64,000 bases of DNA from Odoribacter sp. AF15-53 (GTDB lineage: Bacteria > Bacteroidota > Bacteroidia > Bacteroidales > Marinifilaceae). The number at the start of each line of letters is the position of its first letter. The first letter of the stretch is position 1. The notes under the pieces are model-generated. The model was not told the origin of the DNA, searched no databases, and saw only the letters and a program-made list of their open reading frames with translations. Shown here in pieces: positions 56,885 through 64,000 of this stretch. The DNA lies in NCBI RefSeq assembly GCF_003479425.1, contig NZ_QUHC01000004.1, positions 310,001 through 374,000 of the forward strand, in the 5' to 3' direction. The position numbers and the translations under genes are program-made.

Positions 56885-58960
56885 ATGATGTATATGTTAC
56901 AATTCATGCTTGCTGCTATCGAGTTACCTATGACAGATCCGGTGTTGAAGTTTTTGTTGATACTGGTTATTATTCTGGCTGCACCGTTGTTGCTGAACAA
57001 GTTGAGGATTCCCCATTTGTTGGGATTGATTATTGCCGGGGCGATTATCGGACCGCATGGTTTTAACTTGATATCACGGGATAGTAGTATTATTCTTTCG
57101 GGAACAGCCGGGCTGTTGTATATCATGTTTCTGGCCGGGTTGGAAATTGATATGGGGGATTTCAAGAAGAATAAATGGAAGAGTCTGGCATTTGGAATAT
57201 ATACATTTTTGATATCCATGGCGTTGGGTATGTTGCTGGGGGTCTACGTGTTGAACTTTTCGGTGTTAACCTCGGCTTTATTGGCCAGTATGTTTGCATC
57301 CCACACGTTGATTGCCTATCCGATTATCAGTAAATTGGGGATAACGAAGAATAAAGCCGTGACGATTACGGTCGGAGGGACGATGGTTACCGACACGTTG
57401 GCTTTGTTGGTGCTGACGGTGGTGGTCGGGTTGGCTATGGGAAAGGTGGACGATATGTTTTATTATCGCTTGAGCGGGGCGATTATCGTGTATTTCCTGT
57501 TCGTGCTGATTGCTTTCCCGTTGATCGGGAGGTGGTTTTTCAAGCGGGTGGATGATAATATATCACAATATATTTTCGTGCTGGTGATGCTTTTTCTGGG
57601 GGCTTATTTGGCAGAGCTGGCAGGGTTGGAAGCTATTATCGGGGCTTTTATCGCCGGTATCGCGCTGAATCGGTTGATCCCGGGTACCTCTCCTTTAATG
57701 AACCGGGTGGAGTTCGTGGGGAATGCCATTTTTATCCCGTTCTTCCTGATCAGTGTCGGGATGTTGATTGATTACCGGGCTTTTTTCACGAGTTGGGATA
57801 CGTTAAAAGTCGGTGGTTTGATGATCGTTGTCGCCACGATAGCGAAATACGTGTGCGCTTGGTTGACACAGAAGATATTCGGCATGTCGGATGATCAACG
57901 GTGGGTTATTTTCGGGTTGAACAGCGCGCACGCGGCGGCGACGCTGGCTGTGGTGACGGTCGGGTATAACGTGATCCTAGGGCAGACGCCGGACGGGGAG
58001 CCTATCCGCTTGTTGAACGAGAGCGTGTTGAACGGTTCGATCCTGATGGTGCTCGTGACGTGTACGATGGCCTCGTTTGCCGCCCAGAAGGGAGCGCATA
58101 ATATCGCCATGGCAGATGGTCCGGAGGATAAGGAGGATGAAGAGGATCATAAAGAACGGATATTGATTCCCGTGTCGTACGAGGGAAACGTGTCGGAATT
58201 AGTTAATTTGAGTACGGCCATAAAGTCTAAAAAGAACAAATCGGGATTGTATGCCCTGAACGTGATTAATAACAAGGCATCGGATGAAAAGACGATCAAA
58301 CAGGCGAAAAAGGTGTTGAACATGACAGTAACAACCGCGGCGGCAACGGATAACCTGGTGCATGACTTGTTGCGCTATGACTTGAACGTGGCAAACGCCA
58401 TTATTAGCGTGATCCAGGAACAGGCAATTACGGATATGGTGTTGGGTTTACATCAGGGAAAAGGAATTTCGCCTTCTTTTCTGGGAAACATGACGGAAGG
58501 GATTCTGAACCAGAGTAACGTGACCACTTTTATTTATCGCCCGATGCAGCCGATGGCAACGATCAAGCGTCATTGGATCGTGGTGCCTGAAAACGCGGAG
58601 AAGGAGGTCGGGTTCCCCATGTGGGTGAATAAAATGTGGAATATCGCCTTGAACACGGGGGCGCAGTTGTTGTTCCACGCTTCGGAGGGAACGTTGGCTT
58701 ACTTGAAGGAGTTGTACAAGAAACGTCCTATTGAGGCCGAGTTCACGTTGTTTGATGATTGGAATGATTTCCTGATTATCTTCCGGGAGATCAAGAGTGA
58801 CGATATGTTGTGGATCGTGATGAGTCGTCGGGAACGCTTTTCTTATCACGCCAGCATGAGCCGTATCCCGGGTTACCTGAATAGTTATTTTCAGATGAAT
58901 AATTTCGCGTTGATCTATCCGGTACAAGCGGGAGGGAAGAGTACGAAGTTTATGATATAG
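56885..58960 (+). CDS. CPA2-family cation:proton antiporter with C-terminal universal-stress-like domain
   Basis: The 691-aa protein has about 12 membrane helices in residues 15-410: LLNKLRIPHLLGLIIAGAIIGPHG, GTMVTDTLALLVLTVVVG, and GLEAIIGAFIAGIALNRLIP. A soluble region with USP-like folds follows (RILIPVSYEGNVSELVNLSTAI). The signature GTMVTDT has one Asp where the gene at 12413 has two (ANDD), suggesting different ion stoichiometry. It is last of the trmH-led unit, 9 nt after the M49 gene. Confidence 0.9.
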   Translation: MMYMLQFMLAAIELPMTDPVLKFLLILVIILAAPLLLNKLRIPHLLGLIIAGAIIGPHGFNLISRDSSIILSGTAGLLYIMFLAGLEIDMGDFKKNKWKSLAFGIYTFLISMALGMLLGVYVLNFSVLTSALLASMFASHTLIAYPIISKLGITKNKAVTITVGGTMVTDTLALLVLTVVVGLAMGKVDDMFYYRLSGAIIVYFLFVLIAFPLIGRWFFKRVDDNISQYIFVLVMLFLGAYLAELAGLEAIIGAFIAGIALNRLIPGTSPLMNRVEFVGNAIFIPFFLISVGMLIDYRAFFTSWDTLKVGGLMIVVATIAKYVCAWLTQKIFGMSDDQRWVIFGLNSAHAAATLAVVTVGYNVILGQTPDGEPIRLLNESVLNGSILMVLVTCTMASFAAQKGAHNIAMADGPEDKEDEEDHKERILIPVSYEGNVSELVNLSTAIKSKKNKSGLYALNVINNKASDEKTIKQAKKVLNMTVTTAAATDNLVHDLLRYDLNVANAIISVIQEQAITDMVLGLHQGKGISPSFLGNMTEGILNQSNVTTFIYRPMQPMATIKRHWIVVPENAEKEVGFPMWVNKMWNIALNTGAQLLFHASEGTLAYLKELYKKRPIEAEFTLFDDWNDFLIIFREIKSDDMLWIVMSRRERFSYHASMSRIPGYLNSYFQMNNFALIYPVQAGGKSTKFMI

Positions 58961-58972
58961 TATCAGGTTGCA

Positions 58973-59012
58973 CAAAATTCACCCTCCCCATAAATAGGGA
59001 GGGTGAATTTTG
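58973..59012 (+). terminator. Terminator after the second CPA2 gene
   Basis: Perfect 16-bp arms caaaattcaccctccc and its complement around an 8-nt loop, then TTTTTA. Confidence 0.85.
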
Positions 59013-59055
59013 TTTTTACCCGATTTTGAGGATGTGGTATTTCCCGGCGGATTCG

Positions 59056-59063
59056 TAACTTTG
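59056..59063 (+). promoter_or_regulatory. -7 box TAACTTTG for the hemerythrin/regulator pair
   Basis: Exact TAnnTTTG match 35 nt before the ATG at 59099. Confidence 0.6.
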
Positions 59064-59098
59064 AGGTCGTGAAATATCATAAATAATTCTATAAACTA

Positions 59099-59860
59099 AT
59101 GAATAAACTTGGTGGTGAATCGATTATTTCCAATATTTGTGGTAAAAATAAAGATATGAATTCACATCTTTTTTCTGCCGATATGAAACTGGCGGATGTT
59201 ATTCATGCCGATTACTCTTTGTTACTGTTGTTGCATCGATTTGGTATGAACCTGGGTTTTGGAGATAAGACCGTGCGGGAGTGTTGCGAGGCGAGTCACG
59301 TCTCGTGCCCGTTGTTCCTAATGATTTGTAACGTGTACAGTAACGAGCAATATTTGCCGACAGGTAAGGAGATCGAGGCTATCGGGGCGGATGTCGATCA
59401 GTTGATATCTTATTTGAAAAATTCCCATACTTACTACTTGGAAAACCGGATGTACTCTATAGAGGAACAATTAAAGGAGATATCCGAGAGTTGCGAGCAA
59501 CAGCATCAGCAGATACTGCACCTCTTCTTTACCGAGTACAAGAACGAGGTGATCCGGCATTTCGCTTACGAGGAGGAGACGGTTTTCCCGTATATTTCGA
59601 ATATAGTGAAAGGTGTTCGCCCGGATAATTACGAGATCGGGGTCTTTCAGGAGAATCACAGTAATATAGATGATAAGCTGAACGATTTAAAGAATATCAT
59701 CATGAAATATTTGCCGGGAGATGCCTTGTCAGATATGCGTATCCGGGTATTGTTCGGAATTTTTGCCCTGGAAGAGGATTTAAGTAAACATTCTTTGATC
59801 GAGGATAGAATACTCGTTCCTTTAGTAATGAAATTAGAGCAACGGTATGTCAAACAATAA
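59099..59860 (+). CDS. Hemerythrin-domain protein, RIC/YtfE-like di-iron protein
   Basis: The 253-aa protein has a DUF542/ScdA_N-like N-terminus (about 30-65: LADVIHADYSLLLLLHRFGMNLGFG) that lacks the usual Cys-Cys-Gly-Gly. A hemerythrin bundle follows. All six di-iron ligands of YtfE can be matched: His110, His154, Glu158, His187, His231 and Glu235; His136 is also present. RIC proteins repair iron-sulfur clusters or remove NO under nitrosative stress. The gene overlaps the downstream LuxR-type regulator by 14 nt, so the di-iron protein is probably a sensor or effector linked to that regulator. Confidence 0.87.
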   Translation: MNKLGGESIISNICGKNKDMNSHLFSADMKLADVIHADYSLLLLLHRFGMNLGFGDKTVRECCEASHVSCPLFLMICNVYSNEQYLPTGKEIEAIGADVDQLISYLKNSHTYYLENRMYSIEEQLKEISESCEQQHQQILHLFFTEYKNEVIRHFAYEEETVFPYISNIVKGVRPDNYEIGVFQENHSNIDDKLNDLKNIIMKYLPGDALSDMRIRVLFGIFALEEDLSKHSLIEDRILVPLVMKLEQRYVKQ

Positions 59861-60455
59861 TAAATGCTATAAAATTGTTATTATTGAGCCGTCGATGATC
59901 ATATCAACCGGGTTACGGAAATTGATTGAAACCAGGAAAGAGTTTGAAGTGGTGGCGGTGATCGCTGATTGTTATCATTGCCTGGATCGGATCAGTCATT
60001 TGAATCCGGATATTATAATCATAAACCCCTCGATAATAGAATTGAAGAAACGGCAACATCTGGAAGAGTTGTTCGATGGCGTGAAGGACACGGCTTTCGT
60101 GGCGCTTGTTTACCAGTATATTGATCCCGAAGTGTTGAAACAGTATCACACGACAATTGATATATCGGATGATGGCGACAAGATCGCGCAGAAGTTGTTC
60201 CATTCGATTGATGCGTTGACTACTTCCGGTGATTTGCTGGATAAGAATGAACTTTCGGAACGGGAGAAGGAGATTTTGATCTCCCTGGCGAAAGGAAAGA
60301 TTAATAAAGAGATCGCTGACCAGCATCATATATCGGTGCATACCGTGATCACGCACCGGAAGAATATTATCCGGAAAACCGGGATAAAATCTGTTTCCGG
60401 GCTTACGGTGTACGCGATATTGAACAATCTCATTGATATTAATGAGGTGGAATGA
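59847..60455 (+). CDS. LuxR/NarL-type regulator with degenerate receiver domain
   Basis: The 202-aa protein has an N-terminal receiver-like domain (9-120). The site normally occupied by the phosphorylated Asp is Asn60 (DIIIINPSII), and the acidic pocket is reduced to Glu14. A C-terminal LuxR helix-turn-helix is complete: ELSEREKEILISLAKGKINKEIAD and SVHTVITHRKNIIRKTGI. With no histidine kinase nearby and a missing acceptor, it is likely regulated by interaction rather than phosphorylation, perhaps with the overlapping hemerythrin protein. Confidence 0.88.
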   Translation: MSNNNKCYKIVIIEPSMIISTGLRKLIETRKEFEVVAVIADCYHCLDRISHLNPDIIIINPSIIELKKRQHLEELFDGVKDTAFVALVYQYIDPEVLKQYHTTIDISDDGDKIAQKLFHSIDALTTSGDLLDKNELSEREKEILISLAKGKINKEIADQHHISVHTVITHRKNIIRKTGIKSVSGLTVYAILNNLIDINEVE

Positions 60456-60580
60456 CAATTTTACTTGAAATATCCCTATTATTGGGGATTGCCGGTAAAC
60501 TTGAATTTCTTGATCTTTGTAATGTTAATAATAATATGATTTTTTTCTTTTCAACGTAAGCCATTGAAAGAATTTTGCCA

Positions 60581-60612
60581 AAATAAGCTGCTGGAAACCC
60601 GGCAGCTTATTT
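60581..60612. terminator. Hairpin between the LuxR-type gene and MFS gene
   Basis: Perfect 11-bp arms aaataagctgc and gcagcttattt around tggaaacccg, 126 nt after the regulator stop. The surrounding 244-bp space is AT-rich with no gene. Confidence 0.55.
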
Positions 60613-60699
60613 AGTTTAATGGTTTTGGGTTGGCTCGATGTAAAACATGGATTCAGATTTGGTGAATCATTGATTAGCAAGGATGCTGAAAATGGGGTT

Positions 60700-61899
60700 T
60701 TATCGGTTCATCAGTTGGGCTCCTTTGTAAGCTATCGCGTATAGGATAAATGTCAGTAAAATTAACCCGGCGATGAACCATTGCCAACCGAAATGATCGA
60801 GAACGATCCCCGTTGCTGATCCCCAGATGCTGGAGCCCATGTAATAAAAGAGGAGGTATATGGAGATCGTGACCGAACGTTTCTGGAGGTTGTAATCGCT
60901 CACGATCCGGTTACAGATGACATGCACGACGAAGAAATTGAACGTGAAGATGGCTAACCCGAACGTGACGATCCAGAAATTGTTGACGTACAACAGGAGT
61001 AGGCCCGCTACCGAGAGGGCGATGATCGTTTTTAGTATCTTGAAATGATTGTATAAAGCGGTTAATTTTGCCGTGGCAATAGAACCGAACACGCCGAAAA
61101 TGTACATCAGGTAAATGTAGTGTATCAGGTGTGGCGAGAAATTGAAGGGTTCTTTCACGAGGTAGAATCCCAGGTAGTTGTACAAGCTCACGAATATCCC
61201 TAACATGAGGGAGCCGATCAGGTAGAAAGGAATCAACTTCACGGACACGATAAGGTGTAAATTAGATATAATCAACGATTTGAAATTCTCTTTCTTGGGC
61301 TTGAAGTTCAGTGAACGGGGACTGAATATCAGGAATAATATGGCGAAAATGGCACATAACACGCCTATGGATACGGAGGCTATCTGCCAGGAGAAGGCCG
61401 TGCTGAGGTACGAGGATATCACTCGTCCTCCCATACCCCCGAGGGCGTTTCCGGCGATATATAGTCCCGTGATTTTTCCTTTATTCAGGGGGTGGACTTC
61501 CTCGGAAATATACGCTAGGGAGACGGAGGTAGCCCCGGAGAGCAAAAATCCCTTGAGGGCGCTCAGCGCTACCAGCAGGAAGAACGAGGGGGAGTAGGAG
61601 CAGATCACCGAGAACACGGATGAGGATAGGAGCGCGGCACTGATCAGTTTTTTCCTGGGGATAGAATCAGCCACGAACATGGCCGTGAATAAGCCGATGA
61701 CCATTCCCAGTGTGGAAAATGATATGGCCAGGCTGCTGTAACTTGCCGATAGATCAAACTCTTGAGCCAAATCGGGTAGAAGAGGTTGAAAATAGTATAG
61801 TTGGGCAAAACAGGAGAATCCGGATAGAAAGACACAGATGGATATCTTGCGGTCTTTGGCGTTATTCTCCGGTTTTATTATTCCTTGATCTGTATTCAT
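60700..61899 (-). CDS. MFS transporter, YnfM-like (drug/arabinose efflux type)
   Basis: The 399-aa protein has 12 predicted membrane helices. The first cytoplasmic loop carries FVADSIPRKKLI (MFS motif A variant). ALKGFLLSGATSVSLAYISEEV is the helix 4 region with acidic residues of the YnfM subgroup. It probably exports a small drug-like solute; substrate unknown. It is not grouped with other genes. A TACTTTTG box lies 20 nt upstream. Confidence 0.9.
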   Translation of the reverse strand: MNTDQGIIKPENNAKDRKISICVFLSGFSCFAQLYYFQPLLPDLAQEFDLSASYSSLAISFSTLGMVIGLFTAMFVADSIPRKKLISAALLSSSVFSVICSYSPSFFLLVALSALKGFLLSGATSVSLAYISEEVHPLNKGKITGLYIAGNALGGMGGRVISSYLSTAFSWQIASVSIGVLCAIFAILFLIFSPRSLNFKPKKENFKSLIISNLHLIVSVKLIPFYLIGSLMLGIFVSLYNYLGFYLVKEPFNFSPHLIHYIYLMYIFGVFGSIATAKLTALYNHFKILKTIIALSVAGLLLLYVNNFWIVTFGLAIFTFNFFVVHVICNRIVSDYNLQKRSVTISIYLLFYYMGSSIWGSATGIVLDHFGWQWFIAGLILLTFILYAIAYKGAQLMNR

Positions 61900-61918
61900 G
61901 ATTTCTCGTTATCCTGTG

Positions 61919-61926
61919 CAAAAGTA
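61919..61926 (-). promoter_or_regulatory. -7 box TACTTTTG for the MFS gene
   Basis: Minus-strand exact TAnnTTTG match 20 nt before the ATG at 61899. Confidence 0.55.
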
Positions 61927-62049
61927 TACATTCTGAAAATAGGTTATCCTTCACGAGAGGATTTTTTCACTGGAAACTTTTTTCCACTCTTTCTCGTTAG
62001 AGTGAATATATTAGCAAACAATATTGTTGAACAGATAAATTCGAGAAAG

Positions 62050-62889
62050 ATGATGAGAGGAAGGATTTTAATGGTGACGTTATGGATGGCGTCATTATTT
62101 GTTTTCGCGGCCTGCCACGATGATGATGACGACGATGACAAGGGGTACACGCCCGGGAAGAGTATCGTGGAGGCTTTTGAGGCTAAATACCCGAATGCCG
62201 TGTCGGTGAGTTGGGAGAAAAAAGGAGAGTACGAGAAAGCGGAGTTTCACCTGAACGGACAAGAGGTGGATGCTTGGTTTGCCCCCTCCGGGCAATGGAT
62301 GATGAGCGAAACGGATATCTTGTTTAGCAACTTGCCTACCGAGGTGAAAACCGGGTTTAGCGGGAGTATCTATAGTTCGTGGAAAGTGGATGATGCTGAT
62401 GTCTTGGAACGGTTAAATATGCCTACCGTGTATCGGTTGGATATCGAGAAAGGGACCGAAGAGATGGTGATCTATTTCAACGAGAAGGGAGAATTAGTAA
62501 GAGAAGTGAACGAGGAGGCTTCCACGTTACCTGCCGCGGTGAGTAGTTTTATCACGGGACAGTACCCGAAAGCCTTGGTGGTTAGCGTTGACCGGTGGCA
62601 GGATGGTTTGTTGGAAGTGGGTATTCTGGATGCCAGCCTGGTGAAAGAGGTGTTGTTCGATCGGGAGAATAATTGGATGAAGACTTCCTGGCCGGTGTTG
62701 GAGGCGAACGTTCCCCAGGTCGTGCTGGATGTTTTGAAGGGCGAGGCTTACAACAGTTTCTCGATCGCGAGCGTACAATATATAGAATACGCTTCCGGTA
62801 GCAACGTTTATCATTTCGTGTTACAGAAAGCGAATGCTATGGATATATCCGTGGAAATAGACCCGCAAGGGAACCTGGTTTTAGATTGA
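62050..62889 (+). CDS. Lipoprotein with two PepSY-like units
   Basis: The 279-aa protein has a lipobox FVFAAC (Cys22) followed directly by a run of seven Asp, a likely surface-export signal in Bacteroidetes. The body shows two copies of a PepSY-like (BLIP-like) unit: FEAKYPNAVSVSWEKKGEYEKAEF with WFAPSGQWMMSE, and ITGQYPKALVVSVDRWQDGLLE with FDRENNWMKTSW. Most relatives have one unit of about 145 aa, so this is a doubled form. Ligand unknown. The upstream frame extension contains no conserved sequence, so the ATG at 62050 or 62053 is used. Confidence 0.83.
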   Translation: MMRGRILMVTLWMASLFVFAACHDDDDDDDKGYTPGKSIVEAFEAKYPNAVSVSWEKKGEYEKAEFHLNGQEVDAWFAPSGQWMMSETDILFSNLPTEVKTGFSGSIYSSWKVDDADVLERLNMPTVYRLDIEKGTEEMVIYFNEKGELVREVNEEASTLPAAVSSFITGQYPKALVVSVDRWQDGLLEVGILDASLVKEVLFDRENNWMKTSWPVLEANVPQVVLDVLKGEAYNSFSIASVQYIEYASGSNVYHFVLQKANAMDISVEIDPQGNLVLD

Positions 62890-62911
62890 TGTATATATGG
62901 TAAGACAGGTG

Positions 62912-62939
62912 ACGGGAGCTCTTGAAAGCTCCCGTTTTT
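62912..62939 (+). terminator. Terminator after the PepSY-like lipoprotein gene
   Basis: Arms acgggagct and agctcccgt around cttgaa, followed by a T run. Confidence 0.8.
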
Positions 62940-63001
62940 CGTGGGGTGTACGGTTGAAAAATTTATTTGAATGTGGTGGAACAAGATATCATTAATCTGC
63001 G

Positions 63002-63009
63002 TATGTTTG
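63002..63009 (+). promoter_or_regulatory. -7 box TATGTTTG for the GNAT gene
   Basis: Exact TAnnTTTG match 62 nt before the ATG at 63072. Confidence 0.5.
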
Positions 63010-63071
63010 CGTAGTTTTATAACCGAAAAACAAAAAATGATAAAGGAGAGATTCTACGGAATCAGACAATT

Positions 63072-63674
63072 ATGAAAACAAGTGTAAGCGATTTACCCCG
63101 ATCGATGAATCAGGGAAATGAGTTCTTAATGTTACGGGAGAAGACGCACTGTGTGAGGATAGAGGGAGAGGGATTTGTCGTGCGCGAATGGCGATTCTCG
63201 GATTGCGATTCTTTAGCCGAGAATGCCAACAATGAGAAGATCTGGAATAATGTCATGGATCACTTTCCACATCCATACACGAAACAAGATGCTTTCGATT
63301 ATATCAGCATGGTTCATGTTATGCCGGCTCCACCGATGCGGTTTGCCATTGAGGTAGACGGGAAAGCGGTTGGGAGTATCGGGTTCGGTTCCGAGGGCGA
63401 TATTGAGCGGGTTACGGCCGAGATTGGGTACTGGCTAGGTGAACCCTACTGGGGACGGGGTATTATGCCTAAAGTCGTGGCTGCCGTTACCCGATACGCT
63501 TTTGAAACATTCGGGTACCAGAAATTGTACGCTTTGGTATTCGATTATAACCCGGGGTCTATGCGTGTGTTGGAAAAAGCGGGGTATCAATTGGAAGCCG
63601 TGCTACACAAGGCGGCCGTGAAAAACGGGAAGGTCATTGACTTTTATTATTACAGTATCATGAAAGAGGATTGA
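63072..63674 (+). CDS. GNAT-family acetyltransferase, RimJ/RimL type
   Basis: The 200-aa protein has the RimJ-like segments FVVREWRFSDCDSLAENANNE, IGYWLGEPYWGRGIMPKVVAAVTRYAFE (acetyl-CoA loop) and KLYALVFDYNPGSMRVLEKAGY. The N-terminal 28 residues are extra compared with many relatives; MLREKTHCV offers an internal start alternative. Substrate (ribosomal protein or small molecule) unknown. Confidence 0.85.
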   Translation: MKTSVSDLPRSMNQGNEFLMLREKTHCVRIEGEGFVVREWRFSDCDSLAENANNEKIWNNVMDHFPHPYTKQDAFDYISMVHVMPAPPMRFAIEVDGKAVGSIGFGSEGDIERVTAEIGYWLGEPYWGRGIMPKVVAAVTRYAFETFGYQKLYALVFDYNPGSMRVLEKAGYQLEAVLHKAAVKNGKVIDFYYYSIMKED

Positions 63675-63675
63675 T

Positions 63676-63717
63676 AAAAAAAGCGTGGCAGATGTTTTGA
63701 ACTGCCACGCTTTTTTT
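63676..63717. terminator. Bidirectional terminator between GNAT and OmpA-family genes
   Basis: Perfect 15-bp arms aaaaaaagcgtggca and its complement around gatgttttgaac; T runs on both strands. Confidence 0.88.
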
Positions 63718-63732
63718 ATTATGATAGATATG

Positions 63733-64000
63733 TTATTTAATAATTTCGACAAGCACGCAACGATTCCATTCATCCTTATCGTAACGTGAGCTGACGCCTT
63801 TATGATCTGTAACAATGCGATTCTTGTTAATACCGTATTTGTTGATGAACATATCGGCAACTGCGTTTACCCGTCTTTCTGATATGGTCATGTTTGCTTT
63901 TTGAGTACCGCGTTTATCTGCGTATCCCGTTATACGGATGCGAACATCGGGATTCGCTTTCATGAATTGAGCCAGATTGTACACGCCGATTTCTTGGGTC
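63733..64000 (-). CDS. OmpA-family protein, C-terminal peptidoglycan-binding domain (cut by window edge)
   Basis: The visible 88 codons encode the end of an OmpA domain: LAQFMKANPDVRIRITGYAD, KRGTQKANMTISERRVNAVAD and YGINKNRIVTDHKG. The Asp in GYAD-type and the Arg in SERR are the meso-diaminopimelate-binding residues. The frame runs off the right edge, so the N-terminal barrel is unseen. It probably anchors the outer membrane to the cell wall. Confidence 0.9.
   Translation of the reverse strand, partial: TQEIGVYNLAQFMKANPDVRIRITGYADKRGTQKANMTISERRVNAVADMFINKYGINKNRIVTDHKGVSSRYDKDEWNRCVLVEIIK

Overview
The window looks like chromosome of an anaerobic gut-type Bacteroidetes/Bacteroidales. 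The evidence is -7 boxes of the form TAnnTTTG upstream of many genes and few Shine-Dalgarno sites. The gene content fits too: a TonB-dependent receptor with a carboxypeptidase-like N-terminus, DUF4857/DUF4876/DUF6850 and PCMD-type proteins, PepSY-like lipoproteins and fused MsrB-MsrA. A probable cysteate synthase (sulfonolipid precursor enzyme) suggests the Odoribacter/Butyricimonas/Alistipes side of the order; this placement is inference, not a demonstrated identification.

Layout. 1-11 kb: mostly single housekeeping genes (guaB-like 5' end, Ntn-hydrolase, lgt, nitronate-monooxygenase-like, PAP2, ispE, msrBA, M23 peptidase, a NifX-like protein). 11-18 kb: a tight minus-strand ion-transport operon (DedA, Ca2+ P-type ATPase, CPA2 antiporter, CNNM/CorC-like). 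18-28 kb: MarC, a nucleotidyltransferase, a giant plant-type LRR protein, GNAT plus methyltransferase, an AraC regulator followed by two flavodoxin-like reductases, and NudC. 28.9-37.9 kb: a seven-gene minus-strand operon with 13-23 nt gaps (TonB receptor, lamin-tail-like lipoprotein, outer-membrane barrel, ABC ATPase, ABC permease, DUF4857 membrane protein, OB-fold lipoprotein). It reads as one envelope-spanning uptake or efflux machine and is the best candidate protein system here. 38-45 kb: M48 peptidase, tRNA-Arg(ACG), a SIR2-domain protein, cysteate synthase, a Nim-like flavoprotein and YihY. 45-59 kb: lptFG-like/fmt/pbpC, SDR, COG2509 flavoprotein, HU, and a trmH/zinc-ribbon/M49 peptidase/CPA2 operon. 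59-64 kb: a hemerythrin (RIC-like)/LuxR-type regulator pair, MFS, a double PepSY-like lipoprotein, GNAT and an OmpA-family C-terminus.

The most unusual signal is non-coding. Intergenic spaces carry several families of repeat built from very short units of odd length. (i) Family 1: about 100-180 bp, arms of 9-bp units around three small hairpins; six of seven copies touch or nearly touch a stop codon. (ii) Family 2: about 110-140 bp, arms of 7-bp units, ending in a small hairpin; three of four copies end 7-14 nt before a start codon. (iii) A third inverted repeat made of 7-bp A/T-rich units around a stop codon. (iv) Five degenerate tandem arrays with an 11-bp period in which adjacent units resemble each other but drift along the array. 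One locus is a hybrid of families 1 and 2. I do not recognise these as described elements.

Start codons were moved from the longest reading frame whenever that would begin inside or upstream of a recognisable -7 box or outside the conserved protein N-terminus (lgt, ispE, msrBA, M23 peptidase, NifX-like, GNAT, methyltransferase, AraC, nudC, TonB receptor, SIR2, cysteate synthase, lptFG-like, PepSY-like).
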